Below, in pieces: positions 44,581 through 54,301 of a DNA stretch of 64,000 nt. Under the pieces are notes generated by a model. It was not told where the DNA came from. It saw only the letters and a program-made list of their open reading frames with translations, and did not search any database. Location of the stretch: NCBI GenBank assembly GCA_013314775.1, contig JABUFB010000011.1, forward strand, positions 197,144 through 261,143. The letters are read 5' to 3'. The stretch's first letter is position 1. Every line of letters starts with the position of its first letter. The stretch is from Armatimonadota bacterium. GTDB lineage: Bacteria; Armatimonadota; Zipacnadia; Zipacnadales; JABUFB01. Both the position numbers and the translations under genes were made by a program.

Positions 44581-45558
44581 TCAGGCGAGTGTGAACGGTT
44601 GGTTCGTTTGCAGGGACCGGTCGGCGGCGGCGAGCATCTCCACTACCCGAACACCGTCCCACGCATCGTTCACCGGGCGCTGGCCCGACTCGATGCAGTG
44701 GATGAGACTGGCGCACTCGGCCTGCAGAGGCTGGGTGTCGCTGTAACCGATTGGTTCACTTTCAGACTCTATGTTACTTAGATCGGTTCCGATGCCGGAC
44801 GCCGAGAAATGCACCTTCTGCCCAGCCGCCATGTCGTCCCAGATGACCATGCCGGACGAGCCGACGATCACAACCTTGCGTACGCTCTCCGGATGCAACC
44901 AGGACACATGCACGTGCAAGGAGACACCGTCTTCATACAGGCCATCCATGAACACGATATCTTCGATATCCGGCTGGATATAGCAGTGTCCGACGGCCCG
45001 CACAGTTCGAGGCACCCGCTGGAGCCAGTAGCTTGCGATGGACAGGTCGTGAGGCGCGAAGCTCCAAAGCACGTTCTCCTCCCGCCGCACACGACCGAGC
45101 TTGAGGCGCTGGAAGTGCAAGTGACGCAGCGTTCCCAGACGCCCAGAATCGATGAGTTCTCGAATCGCCTGGACTGGCCCGCTGTGCTCCATCAGGTGCC
45201 CGACCATGACCGTCAGGCCCCTCTTGTCCGCGAGTTCTGCCAGTGCGCGGGCGTCGGCCGGGTCAAGACACATGGGTTTCTCAACGAACACGTGCTTCCC
45301 TGCCAGCAGCGCCTGCCGCGCGATCTCATAGTGAGTCGACGGCGGCGTGGCGATGGACACCAAATCCACGGACGGGTCCGCCACAAGGTCTTCGAAGCTC
45401 GCAAAGCCCCTCGCGGACGGGTACTGCTCCAGTATCTGGTCGAGACGCGAAACATCGGACCGCGCAACCGCGGCCAAACGCGCGCCCTCGGTTTCATTCC
45501 AGACACGCAGCAGGTTCTTTCCCCAGGCCCCGCAACCGACGCATCCCACACGGATCAT
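44581..45558 (-). CDS. Gfo/Idh/MocA-family oxidoreductase
   Basis: 325-residue NAD(P)-dependent enzyme. N-terminal Rossmann fold with GCVGCGAWGKN and the motif VFVEKPMCL (EKP Lys is catalytic in the family), then an alpha/beta C-terminal domain with WSFAPHDLSIASYW. Probably oxidises or dehydrates a nucleotide sugar for surface polysaccharide. Its ATG overlaps the upstream stop (ATGA, 45555-45558), so it is translationally coupled to the fusion enzyme. Exact substrate not visible. Confidence 0.88.
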   Translation of the reverse strand: MIRVGCVGCGAWGKNLLRVWNETEGARLAAVARSDVSRLDQILEQYPSARGFASFEDLVADPSVDLVSIATPPSTHYEIARQALLAGKHVFVEKPMCLDPADARALAELADKRGLTVMVGHLMEHSGPVQAIRELIDSGRLGTLRHLHFQRLKLGRVRREENVLWSFAPHDLSIASYWLQRVPRTVRAVGHCYIQPDIEDIVFMDGLYEDGVSLHVHVSWLHPESVRKVVIVGSSGMVIWDDMAAGQKVHFSASGIGTDLSNIESESEPIGYSDTQPLQAECASLIHCIESGQRPVNDAWDGVRVVEMLAAADRSLQTNQPFTLA

Positions 45559-48284
45559 GGCTTGCTGACCCCCTGGGCTTCAGCCAGGTTGATGACACCC
45601 GCACCCTCGACGGAACAATAGCGCTTCGCGGCGAAACCGTGCTCTGCCAGTTCGGCAATGAGCGCCTCGCAGGCATCATCCTGGGCAAGAATCATGCAGC
45701 AGCCTCCCAGACCCGCGCCGGCGATCTGCGCGCCGAGAATGCCCGGCTGCCTCCGCGCGATGTCCACAATCAGGTCGATCTCTCGAGTGCTGCAGGCGTA
45801 CTTGCCGGGCTGAAGGTGGATCTGAGCGCGGGCGATGCGCTCCGGCTCGCCGCTGCGCAGGTCAGCGATGAGTGCGTCGAAGTAATCGTCGCCCACATCA
45901 TACTCCCAGGGCACTTCACGAAGCTGATCGTCGTGAGCGACGACCCGGTCGCCGTCGTGGGAGATGAACCACAGTCGGCCGAATCCCTCAGCGTCGCCGG
46001 AGCGCAGGTGCTCAATGCACCGCTTGGCGCGCTCCACTTCCGCGAGCCCGTAGAGAACCACGCCGCGGATGTTCAGGACGACTTCTTCATCGCCCAGCGT
46101 GTTCAGAAGGTCCTTGATTTTCCTGGTGAACTCGGCGTCGAAGGGCCCATAGCGCTCCAGTAACCCTTTCCGCGTGATCTCGACAGGAAGCTGCTTGAGA
46201 ACCTCGTACAGATCCGCGAGGCTGATGCCCAGGTTGTCAGGGCGGACGTCCCGCAGATGGTGGATTGATGGCGCGAATTCGGGCATCAGCTGGCGAATAA
46301 TCGCCTCGCCCGCTACGTACTCCAACACACGCTTGTTGTAGGTGTATCGGGCGCCCTGGTTTTTCTTTGCCTGCACTCCGGAATTGCAGACCACAACCGA
46401 CTTCCCCTCGAAGAACGAGAGGAACTCGTTGATCTCAAAGGGGAAAAAGCCCACATGGGCGACTTGCCCCCGACGACAGCACTTGATGGCAGCGTGGTCC
46501 GCCGCGCCGCCTCGAGTGCCCACGAACCACTCGCCCTCACCGCACAGGTCCACCATGATGTTCGGCCGCACCGGCAGGTGGTTCACGGCCACGAGCACCT
46601 CGGCCGCCCCAACCACTACCGCAGAAGACGAACTCAGCCCCGACCCTACCGGAATCGTCCCGTGGGTGACGATGTCCGCCCCGAGCAAAGGGGTGCCTCG
46701 GAAGCGCTCCTGCAGCCTCAATGCCGCCGCGCGCACGTAGTGAGACCAGTCCCCGCTGCTCACCAGCGCCAGCGTCTTTGGGCTGTTTACACACGACAGC
46801 CAGTCCGACCAGTCCAGTGAGGCAATATCGCGCGAGATGGAAAACTCCCGGCGTTCGAAGACCGCGTCTAGGGTGTTGGCAAGCGTGATGTGGTCATCTC
46901 GGCGGGGTGCGGCGACCATGATGATCTCGTCGCTGATGGCGATGACGTTCGTGTTGCCGCCCCGGTGATCGATGTGTCGCCCCATCAGGTTCACTCGTCC
47001 GGGCGACCGCACGATGAAAGCTTCGCGGTCCTCGCCATGCAGCCGGATGAACTCATCGAGCGCTGCCAGGAACTCCCCGCGTTTGGTTTCGTGCAAGTCC
47101 GGTGCCGGCCCGTAGATGGTCTCGAAGAGCGCTCGCACATCCGGGCCGTTCTCGGCGAGAATGCGCCGCCATTCGCCGGCGGGACGAAGCGCTCCACTGG
47201 TCTCAATATCTTCAGGTTCCACGTATTCCTCGTCCCCCTGGCCGCCGAGACGCAGTTTGCGTTCGATCTCGGCCAACTCTTCGGGGGTGTTGAAGCCCAT
47301 GGAATCGTCGGGGTTATCAACACAGACCGTGCGCACCCGAAATCGGGGACGGCCATTCTTGATGCGCGAGGACGCCATGTACTTGATGCAGTCAGTGAGG
47401 TACTCCTCGCCCTGAGCGTTGTCGGAATTCAGCGACTCCAGCGCCTCGTAGAGTGCCGCCGCGCGGAACAGGTAGCCTGAGAGGTTGGCCTCGGTGGCTC
47501 CAGCCTCCACGTCCGCCGCTGCCACGGACGTGGGCTCTCCATCCGTCCAGAGGGTGATCGTCGTACTTGCGCGCAGGGGTGCCAACAAAGCCCGCATCTC
47601 GTCCGCGGTCAGTGTCTCGCCGCTTGCGGAGCGGGTGAAAAGCTCGCCGCAGGCCTTGCGGGCCTTCTGGTCCGAGCTGAAGCGGCGCCGGATGCACTCC
47701 AGCACCGTTTCGGGCGACAACCGAGCGTCGTTGGCTTCGCACAGCGCCTCGAGTTCCGCCACGACGCTGGACAGCGCGATCTCGCTGGTCTCGACGATGG
47801 CAGCCGCGTTTCCGTCACCATCGTACACGACTCGTCCCGAGGTTGGGTTGTCTTCCTTGCGGCCAACGAGGAACACCAGGTCGCTGTCGGTCTCCCGCAT
47901 GGTGTCGGCCAGGCGGTGAATGATGTGGGGGGCTACTAGCCGGTCGCCGACAACGACGAATACCAGGCCGTCATAGCCCGTGTCCTGGAGCATCCTGACG
48001 CCGCAGCGAGCTGCGTTGCCGGTTCCGCGGGGTTCGGGCTGGTAGGCGAAACTCACATTGGGCACGCGCGCGCCCACCGTTTGGAGAACCTGCTCACCCA
48101 GTGCGCCCACAACAATGATGTGGTGGTTGATCCCGCAGGCCTCGTAGTTCGCCAGGGCCCGCAGGATAATGGGGACCCCGCCAACCTCGAAGCAGACCTT
48201 GTGCTTTGAGTCGTTGCGCATCCGAGTACCCCGGCCACCGGCCAGGATCACAGAAACAACACGACTCTCAGGCGAAGACTCCAT
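45555..48284 (-). CDS. Fused sugar-1-phosphate nucleotidylyltransferase and galactokinase-type GHMP sugar kinase
   Basis: 909 residues. Residues ~1-330 are an NTP_transferase domain with LAGGRGTRM and EVGGVPIILRAL (GlmU/RmlA-like). Residues ~395-909 form a GHMP kinase: PGRVNLMGRHIDH (galactokinase signature), PVGSGLSSSSA (phosphate-binding loop), GTRGGAADH (probable catalytic Asp) and AGLGGCCMIL. Together the two would phosphorylate a free sugar and activate it to an NDP-sugar in one polypeptide, in the manner of Bacteroides Fkp. Which sugar is unknown. ATG 48284 is preferred over TTG 48308, but its ribosome site is weak. Coupled to the downstream oxidoreductase. Confidence 0.85.
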   Translation of the reverse strand: MESSPESRVVSVILAGGRGTRMRNDSKHKVCFEVGGVPIILRALANYEACGINHHIIVVGALGEQVLQTVGARVPNVSFAYQPEPRGTGNAARCGVRMLQDTGYDGLVFVVVGDRLVAPHIIHRLADTMRETDSDLVFLVGRKEDNPTSGRVVYDGDGNAAAIVETSEIALSSVVAELEALCEANDARLSPETVLECIRRRFSSDQKARKACGELFTRSASGETLTADEMRALLAPLRASTTITLWTDGEPTSVAAADVEAGATEANLSGYLFRAAALYEALESLNSDNAQGEEYLTDCIKYMASSRIKNGRPRFRVRTVCVDNPDDSMGFNTPEELAEIERKLRLGGQGDEEYVEPEDIETSGALRPAGEWRRILAENGPDVRALFETIYGPAPDLHETKRGEFLAALDEFIRLHGEDREAFIVRSPGRVNLMGRHIDHRGGNTNVIAISDEIIMVAAPRRDDHITLANTLDAVFERREFSISRDIASLDWSDWLSCVNSPKTLALVSSGDWSHYVRAAALRLQERFRGTPLLGADIVTHGTIPVGSGLSSSSAVVVGAAEVLVAVNHLPVRPNIMVDLCGEGEWFVGTRGGAADHAAIKCCRRGQVAHVGFFPFEINEFLSFFEGKSVVVCNSGVQAKKNQGARYTYNKRVLEYVAGEAIIRQLMPEFAPSIHHLRDVRPDNLGISLADLYEVLKQLPVEITRKGLLERYGPFDAEFTRKIKDLLNTLGDEEVVLNIRGVVLYGLAEVERAKRCIEHLRSGDAEGFGRLWFISHDGDRVVAHDDQLREVPWEYDVGDDYFDALIADLRSGEPERIARAQIHLQPGKYACSTREIDLIVDIARRQPGILGAQIAGAGLGGCCMILAQDDACEALIAELAEHGFAAKRYCSVEGAGVINLAEAQGVSKP

Positions 48285-48546
48285 GCAGAGAGACCCCGAT
48301 TGCTTCAAAGATTACAGGCACACAAATATGGCGGTGCTACAGACCCCACACCGTGAGGAGATGCGGTGCGCCCGCGTTTGCGTACCGCGGCGACACCATG
48401 AGATTACCATGATCCACCCACCTTGGCAAGCGTACCCAACCCTGCCACCGGGTCCGGGCAGGTATTCCGGGGCCCGAGGCCGAACAAGCCGCAGGCAACT
48501 CAAGAGCCGTGCCCGGCAAGCGGGCCGAACCCAGGGAGGAAGTAGA

Positions 48547-49197
48547 GTGGGCCGTGCGATCAAGCGACTTCTCGACATCATCGGCGCATCTTTGGGCCTG
48601 GTGATTCTCTCCCCCGTCATCGCCCTGGTGGCTCTGGCGATATGGCTCAACATGGGAACTCCTGTGGTCTTCCGGCAAGTGCGCCCGGGCTACAAGGGCC
48701 GGCTCTTCACCATCTACAAATTCCGCACCATGCGGAATGCTACTGGGCCGGACGGCAGGCCGCTCCCGGACGAACAACGCCTGACCACGCTGGGCAAGAT
48801 CATCCGAAAGACTAGCATGGATGAGCTTCCCCAGTTGGTGAATGTGATCAAGGGCGAGATGTCCTTCGTGGGCCCCAGGCCGCTGCTGACTGCCTATCTG
48901 GAGCGCTACAGCCCTGAACAGGCGCGACGGCATGACGTCCCGCCGGGCATTACCGGCTGGGCTCAGGTCAACGGTCGGAACGCCATATCCTGGGAGCAGA
49001 AATTCGAGTACGATGTGTGGTATGTGGACAATTGGAGTCTCCTCCTCGACCTGCGCATACTCGCTCTCACTCTCCTGAAGGTGGTTCGTCCCGAAGGCAT
49101 CTCCCAAGCCGGATCAGCGACCATGGAGGAGTTCATGGGCTCGCCGGCAACTTCAGAGAACGGCGAATCAGATCAAGCGCAGACCAAAGACGCATAG
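48547..49197 (+). CDS. PglC-type phosphoglycosyl transferase (initiating sugar transferase)
   Basis: 216-residue monotopic phosphoglycosyl transferase that moves a sugar phosphate from UDP-sugar to undecaprenyl phosphate, starting the repeat unit. One N-terminal hydrophobic segment (IIGASLGLVILSPVIALVALAI), then KFRTM, the DELPQL motif and GPRPLL. It is short (no WcaJ-type N-terminal helices), as in PglC. GTG 48547 with AGGGAGGA six bases upstream; the longer frame to 48169 is spurious. Plus strand, opposite to its neighbours, and followed 42 bases later by the acetyltransferase. Confidence 0.92.
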   Translation: MGRAIKRLLDIIGASLGLVILSPVIALVALAIWLNMGTPVVFRQVRPGYKGRLFTIYKFRTMRNATGPDGRPLPDEQRLTTLGKIIRKTSMDELPQLVNVIKGEMSFVGPRPLLTAYLERYSPEQARRHDVPPGITGWAQVNGRNAISWEQKFEYDVWYVDNWSLLLDLRILALTLLKVVRPEGISQAGSATMEEFMGSPATSENGESDQAQTKDA

Positions 49198-49239
49198 AGA
49201 TTGGAGATTGGCGCAGCCGACCATTGGAGGTTTCATGCG

Positions 49240-49905
49240 ATGGCTGATGTCGTGGTGCTTGGAGCAGGCGGACTTGGCGTCGAAGTTGCCGAGGCTGTAC
49301 AAGCAGCAATAGATGACGGAGCGGACTTCAATCTGCTGGGATTCCTGGACGACCGGGATGAACTGCAGGGCACCCAGATCATTGGGCTACCCATTGTGGG
49401 CAAGGGGGACTGGATCGCGGGGCATCCTCAAGTCCGCGTCATTCCCGGCATCGGCCACCCCCGCAGCCGCTTCCGGGCCGTCCAGCGGCTCACGGCAATC
49501 GGGGCAACCTGGGAGACGGTGGTCCACCCGGCCGCCCAATTCTCCCGCTCTGCAACCATTGGGACAGGTTCCGTGGTCCTCGCCGGGGCCATCGTCTCAG
49601 CGCGCGTCGTGATGGGTGACTTCACCCTCCTGTACTACCTGGCATCCGCCGCCCATGACACAGTGATGCAGGACTTCGCCTCCGCAATGCCCCAGGCGGC
49701 TCTCTCGGGATCGGTGACCGTGGGCACGGGGACATTCATTGGAGTGCACGCGGCGGTGAGACAAGGCGTGAGAGTAGGCGAGTGGACCATCCTCGGCGCG
49801 GGCGCGGTGGCTGTGAAGGATGTGCCGCCGCTATGCGTGGCCATGGGTGTACCGGCGGCTCCACGGAAAACTTACGACACGCCTGACGAGATGCCGGGGA
49901 TCTGA
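49240..49905 (+). CDS. NeuD/PglD-type sugar O- or N-acyltransferase
   Basis: 221 residues. N-terminal Rossmann-like domain (DVVVLGAGGLGVEV) followed by a left-handed beta-helix of hexapeptide repeats (about 95-190: PAAQFSRSATIGTGSVVLAG, then later turns). Such proteins acetylate UDP-amino sugars or sialic-acid precursors. Its pairing with a PglC-like transferase recalls the bacillosamine pathway (PglD), although no aminotransferase is nearby. ATG 49240 has GGAGG. Terminates 26 bases before the converging glycosyltransferase. Confidence 0.85.
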   Translation: MADVVVLGAGGLGVEVAEAVQAAIDDGADFNLLGFLDDRDELQGTQIIGLPIVGKGDWIAGHPQVRVIPGIGHPRSRFRAVQRLTAIGATWETVVHPAAQFSRSATIGTGSVVLAGAIVSARVVMGDFTLLYYLASAAHDTVMQDFASAMPQAALSGSVTVGTGTFIGVHAAVRQGVRVGEWTILGAGAVAVKDVPPLCVAMGVPAAPRKTYDTPDEMPGI

Positions 49906-49930
49906 GCGCTCCTGCGGCCATCCCTGCTGC

Positions 49931-51109
49931 TTACTCCGGGGTCGGCAACCCGCGCGATTTCAGAAGGGCAACATACTCGTCGAAGAGGTTCTGCCAGATC
50001 ACTTCCGGACGGAATGAGCGCAGGACGCGCTCGCGCCCCTGCCGGGCATGGGTGGAAGCGAGTTCTTCGTCGTCCAGGTAAGCACGGATCGCCTTCGCCA
50101 ACGCCTCCGAGTTCCGCGGCGGAACCAATGTGCCTGTCACCCCGTCCGCGATGGCATCCATGCACCCGGACACCTGCGTGCCCACCGCTGGGACTTCCAT
50201 CGCCGAGGCCTCAACAAACACGTTCCCAAAACCTTCGCGGTACGTCGGGACCGCGAGGATGTCCATGGCCGCATAGTAGGGGGGCATGTCGTTGACGTGG
50301 CCCGTGAGGTGGACGCGCGGATCTTTTTCCAGGACCTCGCGGGTCTCGGCCGGCGCCGGATCGCCTGCCTCGAACGGCCCGACAACAAGCAGGTGCAAAT
50401 CCGCGTAGTCCTCGCGCAGACTTCGCCACGCATCCACGAGTTCCACGATACCCTTGTCGCGGACGATACGCCCCACGAACCCGAGAACCCGCGCCTTCGG
50501 CGGAATCCCGTACTCCTGCCGCAACTGCCGTGCTCTGTGCTCGATTTCCGGGGTGCGCGTGAAACGGTCGGTGTCCAGCCCGTTGCTGCTGCCTTCGCCC
50601 AGCACCTTGCCCTTGCCCTGCGGAAACAGATTGAGTTCGCGGCACAATCTGAGCAGGCTGGGGCTGATGCACAGGACGCGATGGGCCAGTCGTGCGGCAA
50701 TCTTCTCGCAGAGCGTGAGAATCGCGCGCAGCCGCCCCGATGTGGTCTCCAGGCGCAGGCCGCGGATATTGTAGATTCGGCACGGCACACCCGCGAGCCA
50801 TGCCCCGAGGGTGACCAATAACCCGGCTTTCGGTGTTCCCGCATTCACGAGATGCGGCCGGACCTTGCGCAGCGCCCGCACGATCCCTGCAAGGCTTTTC
50901 AAGTCCGCCAGCGGGGAGATCTCGCGCTGCATGGGAACATCGAGCAGCGTTGCACCTTCTCGCTCGCAAAACTGTCGGGCGGTGTCGTCGCCGGAGCACA
51001 GGAAGTAGACATCGAAGCCCCGCTCGCGCATGTATGCAAGCTGACCGCGCATGAGGCTGGTGCTGATGGATGAGGTCACAGCGACTACGAGCCTGGGGCG
51101 TTCGGGCAT
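49931..51109 (-). CDS. Glycosyltransferase family 4
   Basis: 392-residue GT-B transferase. N-terminal domain opens VVAVTSSISTSLMRGQLAYM. The C-terminal donor domain has GFVGRIVRDKGI and the EX7E-type EGFGNVFVEASAMEVP segment. Expected to add a sugar to the lipid-linked repeat in the cytosol with retention of configuration. Last gene of the leftward-reading run that begins at 55432. The donor sugar is not predictable. Confidence 0.9.
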   Translation of the reverse strand: MPERPRLVVAVTSSISTSLMRGQLAYMRERGFDVYFLCSGDDTARQFCEREGATLLDVPMQREISPLADLKSLAGIVRALRKVRPHLVNAGTPKAGLLVTLGAWLAGVPCRIYNIRGLRLETTSGRLRAILTLCEKIAARLAHRVLCISPSLLRLCRELNLFPQGKGKVLGEGSSNGLDTDRFTRTPEIEHRARQLRQEYGIPPKARVLGFVGRIVRDKGIVELVDAWRSLREDYADLHLLVVGPFEAGDPAPAETREVLEKDPRVHLTGHVNDMPPYYAAMDILAVPTYREGFGNVFVEASAMEVPAVGTQVSGCMDAIADGVTGTLVPPRNSEALAKAIRAYLDDEELASTHARQGRERVLRSFRPEVIWQNLFDEYVALLKSRGLPTPE

Positions 51110-51118
51110 AAGGAGCGG

Positions 51119-51694
51119 TTACTCTCCTCGGGAGGCTTCGAACTCGCTGCGGGTGTAGAACTCGGCGTCTCGGTCTTCGTTGGCCTTGATCACCTGAGCC
51201 GGAACGCCACCCACGATCACATGGTCCGGCGTATCCTTGACCACCGCCGAATTGGCGGCGACCAGATTCCCCGCCCCGATGGAGACCCCGCATTTCACGG
51301 TGGAGTGGGCAGCAAGCCAGGTGCCCCTGCCCACCCGCACAGGCCGGGCAATGCTTCCGCCCTGACGCACCGAACCATTCTTGAAGGTGTGCTGCAGCGT
51401 GCTGATCACGACGTATGGGGCGATGACGACTTCGTCCTCAAGCGTGAGCCCTGCCATGCAGTTGAGCCACGATCCGCGAGCAATGTACACGTCATTGCCA
51501 ATCACGAGATTGTGGGTGTTCAGGAGCGTCACCTGCGACCCCAGCGTCAGGTTGCGCCCGCACTTGCGGATGAATGGCCGGGCAAGCATCCCTCGGAGCT
51601 TCAACGACAGGCGGTTGTCGGGCCACCAGTTGGTGAGCAGCCCGACAAGCCAGATCGGGAGCGCCCAGCGCAACTGGAGCATCAATTCACGCAT
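51119..51694 (-). CDS. Left-handed beta-helix acyltransferase (WcaF/LacA-like)
   Basis: 191 residues. An N-terminal hydrophobic segment (LRWALPIWLVGLLTNWW) precedes hexapeptide-repeat beta-helix turns (NLTLGSQVTLLNTHNLVIGNDVYIARG..., VGRGTWLAAHSTVKCGVSIGAGNLVAANS). Probably O-acetylates a polysaccharide sugar. It overlaps the upstream glycosyltransferase by 13 bases (51682-51694), so the two are likely co-translated. Confidence 0.82.
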   Translation of the reverse strand: MRELMLQLRWALPIWLVGLLTNWWPDNRLSLKLRGMLARPFIRKCGRNLTLGSQVTLLNTHNLVIGNDVYIARGSWLNCMAGLTLEDEVVIAPYVVISTLQHTFKNGSVRQGGSIARPVRVGRGTWLAAHSTVKCGVSIGAGNLVAANSAVVKDTPDHVIVGGVPAQVIKANEDRDAEFYTRSEFEASRGE

Positions 51695-52863
51695 CTGCGT
51701 CTCTCCTCGGCGGCCTGCCGGAGCAATCCGAGCAGGCGTCTGCGCTTCTCGGACAGCACGTCAGAAACATAGTCCTCACTAGTCCGTACACTCCGCTCGG
51801 AGTATTGGGTGAGCAGGTCCGGCCGCCTTTGAATCTCCCAAAGCATCTGTCCGAGACGCACGAAGTCGCCTGCGGGGAACTTCTGTTCCGCGGGGAGCAG
51901 TTCGGCGATCCCGCCCACATCGGAACCCAAAGCCGGGAGCCCCCGTGACATCGCCTCGATCATTGCGCGCGGCATGCCCTCGGTGGCCGATGTCATCACA
52001 AATAGGTGGGAGTCATCCAGGAGACGCAAGAGCTCTTCACGGTCCGACAGGTGCCCGAGGAACTCCACTCGGTCCGCGATGCCCAGGTCAGTCGCGAGGG
52101 CTTCCAGGCTCGCGCGCAGACTGCCGTCGCCCGCGAGGCGCAAGCGCAGATCAGCCCCTAACCGAGTAGCCTCGGCCACCCCTCGCAGCAGGACATCATG
52201 ACACTTTACGGGGACCAGGCTCGCAACCAGCACCAGGTCCAGCGGGCGGCACGGGGCCTCGAACGTGCGGGCGGGCCGCAGCCACGACCGCGGCAGGCGG
52301 ATGCTGGAGATGCTGTCGGTCACTGTCTGCGGACCCGCCGGATACTTGCGCTGAAGGTGCTCGCGGCTGACATAGCTACCCACTACGCATGCGGAGGGGA
52401 TAGTGCGCATATTGACAGCGCTCCACTTACCCACAAGACTGGCCAGAAATCCGTGCTGCCCGGCCTGCAGAGCCGCCTCGGGGTCGCCAATCATCTCGAA
52501 CATCACCGGCCGGCCGACGCGCCGCGCGATTCTGCAGGCGTGCAGGCCGGTGTAAGAAGGCACCCGCACGCAGACGGCGTCCGCGGCCCGTATGGCCGGC
52601 TCAAGAATTGGGCCGAAGATCGCACCCGAGCGCAGCGTCAAGCGGATTCCACCCACATTGGGCAGGGGCAGGAACTGCACCCCATCACCATCAGAACGCC
52701 GGGCGTGTTCAGGCAATTCGCCCTCAACAACCCGCGCTGCGACGACCACCTCCTCGAAAACGGCCCGGTAGTCGTCGAAGAAAGACCGATCGAAACAGTA
52801 GGTGTCATAGACGCCGTCGGCAGCGCCGAAGTACTTGTGATCCGTTGCAACGAGGATCCGCAC
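51682..52863 (-). CDS. Glycosyltransferase family 4
   Basis: 393 residues. N-terminal segment VRILVATDHKYFGAADGVYDT, C-terminal GT-B domain with LVLVASLVPVKCHDVLLRG and the EX7E-like TEGMPRAMIEAMSRGLP. GTG 52863 is preceded by GGAGGCGATT; the frame to 52917 is not conserved-looking. One of three glycosyltransferases in the locus. Confidence 0.85.
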   Translation of the reverse strand: MRILVATDHKYFGAADGVYDTYCFDRSFFDDYRAVFEEVVVAARVVEGELPEHARRSDGDGVQFLPLPNVGGIRLTLRSGAIFGPILEPAIRAADAVCVRVPSYTGLHACRIARRVGRPVMFEMIGDPEAALQAGQHGFLASLVGKWSAVNMRTIPSACVVGSYVSREHLQRKYPAGPQTVTDSISSIRLPRSWLRPARTFEAPCRPLDLVLVASLVPVKCHDVLLRGVAEATRLGADLRLRLAGDGSLRASLEALATDLGIADRVEFLGHLSDREELLRLLDDSHLFVMTSATEGMPRAMIEAMSRGLPALGSDVGGIAELLPAEQKFPAGDFVRLGQMLWEIQRRPDLLTQYSERSVRTSEDYVSDVLSEKRRRLLGLLRQAAEERRRCVN

Positions 52864-52941
52864 AATCGCCTCCTGGTTGGCATCGGGTCTGCGGCGTGGT
52901 TCCCGTTGCGGGCCCACATCGCATCCCGACTTCCGTCGAGT

Positions 52942-54255
52942 TCAGCCGCCTCCGCGCGTATCGTGAGCCGATGCGCGAACCCCCTCAGCGGGAAGGCTCT
53001 CGGGCTCCGCACCGGTCCTGTCAGTCTGGGCTACGCGACGCTGCACCGGACGGAACACCATCGCGAAGATGAGAGCTCCCAGGAACGGCCAGAAGGCGGT
53101 GCGATTGATCACGAGGGTCATGGAGTTCAGCAGCGACCACACCAGCAGAGTCGTGGTCTGCCAGGTTCCGTCGTAGCGGTCGAGGCGGATAGCCCTGCGC
53201 CAGAGGGTCCACAGCAGCCAGATGCCCATCAGGGTCCCGACCACGCCGTATGACATTCCCCACTCCACGAAGGTGTTGTGGGAGGAGCGCCGAAAGAGCA
53301 TCGCTCCGGCCCCTGGCGTCATAGCCACGATCCGCGCACCGAGTGCACGGTCAACCCCACCAGAACCCACGCCGCGCATGAAGACCACATCGTTTGAGGT
53401 CATCACGTCCCACCCGGCCGCCCAAATGCTTGCCCGGCCGCCCAGGGAAGATAGATCCCCGCGCTCGAACCGGGATGCGCTGGTACCGAAAAGCCCCAGC
53501 GTAGGAGCCACCAGCTCGGCCATCATGAGCACCATGCCGGCAGATATGAGCATGAAGATCGCCATCATTCGGTACCGCGGATGGCGCGACGACACCCATG
53601 CGATGCCGCCCAGCAGCGACAGAATGGCGCCCCGGGAGGCGCTTATCAGCGTCTCCACGGCGAGCCCACCCGCGAATGCGACCCAACTTATGCCCCTGCG
53701 GCGCCGGCGCCGTCTCGTGGCCGCAGGCGGCGTGGTCGCGAGCATCACCGCAACGATGGTGGCAAGACCGGTCTGCGCGCCGATCTGGTTGCGGTTGGTG
53801 ATCACGTTGCCCCGCCCATCGCGGGCTTCCATGAACGTCAGGCCTCGAGCGCGGCCGGGCAAAGGAAGCGTCAGGACCACTAGAAGGCTGGTGCTGATGA
53901 GCACCGATACCACGAAAGTGCGCATGAAAATCCCGCGCAGGCGGTCATCGCGCACCAGAACGCCGATGGGCAGGGCGATGAGTGTACCCCCCGCCACCAG
54001 CAGTCCCCGGTTGCGCTCGGCCGGGTCCACCCACCACAGACCGGCCAGCACCAGAAGCGCGCACAGTGTGACCGGTAGTTGCTGGAGAAGGTTGCGCTGC
54101 CGCGGCCAGTCGATCATCCCCACAATCACCGCAGGGATGTACAGACCGAGGTACATGAAGTCCTCAATCCCGAGGCGTTTGTGCACCTGGAGAATGAGCC
54201 ACAACGGGCGCACCCCGGAAGCTAGAGCAGCTATCAAAATGACGATTAGTCGCAC
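52942..54255 (-). CDS. O-antigen ligase/polymerase-like (Wzy) membrane protein
   Basis: 437-residue multispanning protein with about 12 hydrophobic segments. It has a large extracytoplasmic region after ~residue 130 that includes GRARGLTFMEARDGRGN and NQIGAQTGL, and a late SSHNTFVEWGMSYG, the WzyC/O-antigen ligase signature. Likely polymerises flipped repeat units or ligates them to an acceptor. GTG 54255 starts the frame. In Wzx/Wzy loci this is the Wzy. Confidence 0.82.
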   Translation of the reverse strand: MRLIVILIAALASGVRPLWLILQVHKRLGIEDFMYLGLYIPAVIVGMIDWPRQRNLLQQLPVTLCALLVLAGLWWVDPAERNRGLLVAGGTLIALPIGVLVRDDRLRGIFMRTFVVSVLISTSLLVVLTLPLPGRARGLTFMEARDGRGNVITNRNQIGAQTGLATIVAVMLATTPPAATRRRRRRRGISWVAFAGGLAVETLISASRGAILSLLGGIAWVSSRHPRYRMMAIFMLISAGMVLMMAELVAPTLGLFGTSASRFERGDLSSLGGRASIWAAGWDVMTSNDVVFMRGVGSGGVDRALGARIVAMTPGAGAMLFRRSSHNTFVEWGMSYGVVGTLMGIWLLWTLWRRAIRLDRYDGTWQTTTLLVWSLLNSMTLVINRTAFWPFLGALIFAMVFRPVQRRVAQTDRTGAEPESLPAEGVRASAHDTRGGG

Positions 54256-54301
54256 GGCCAGTGCTCTCCATCGGCCGGCGCGGATGCAGGCGGCCGTCTT
54301 G

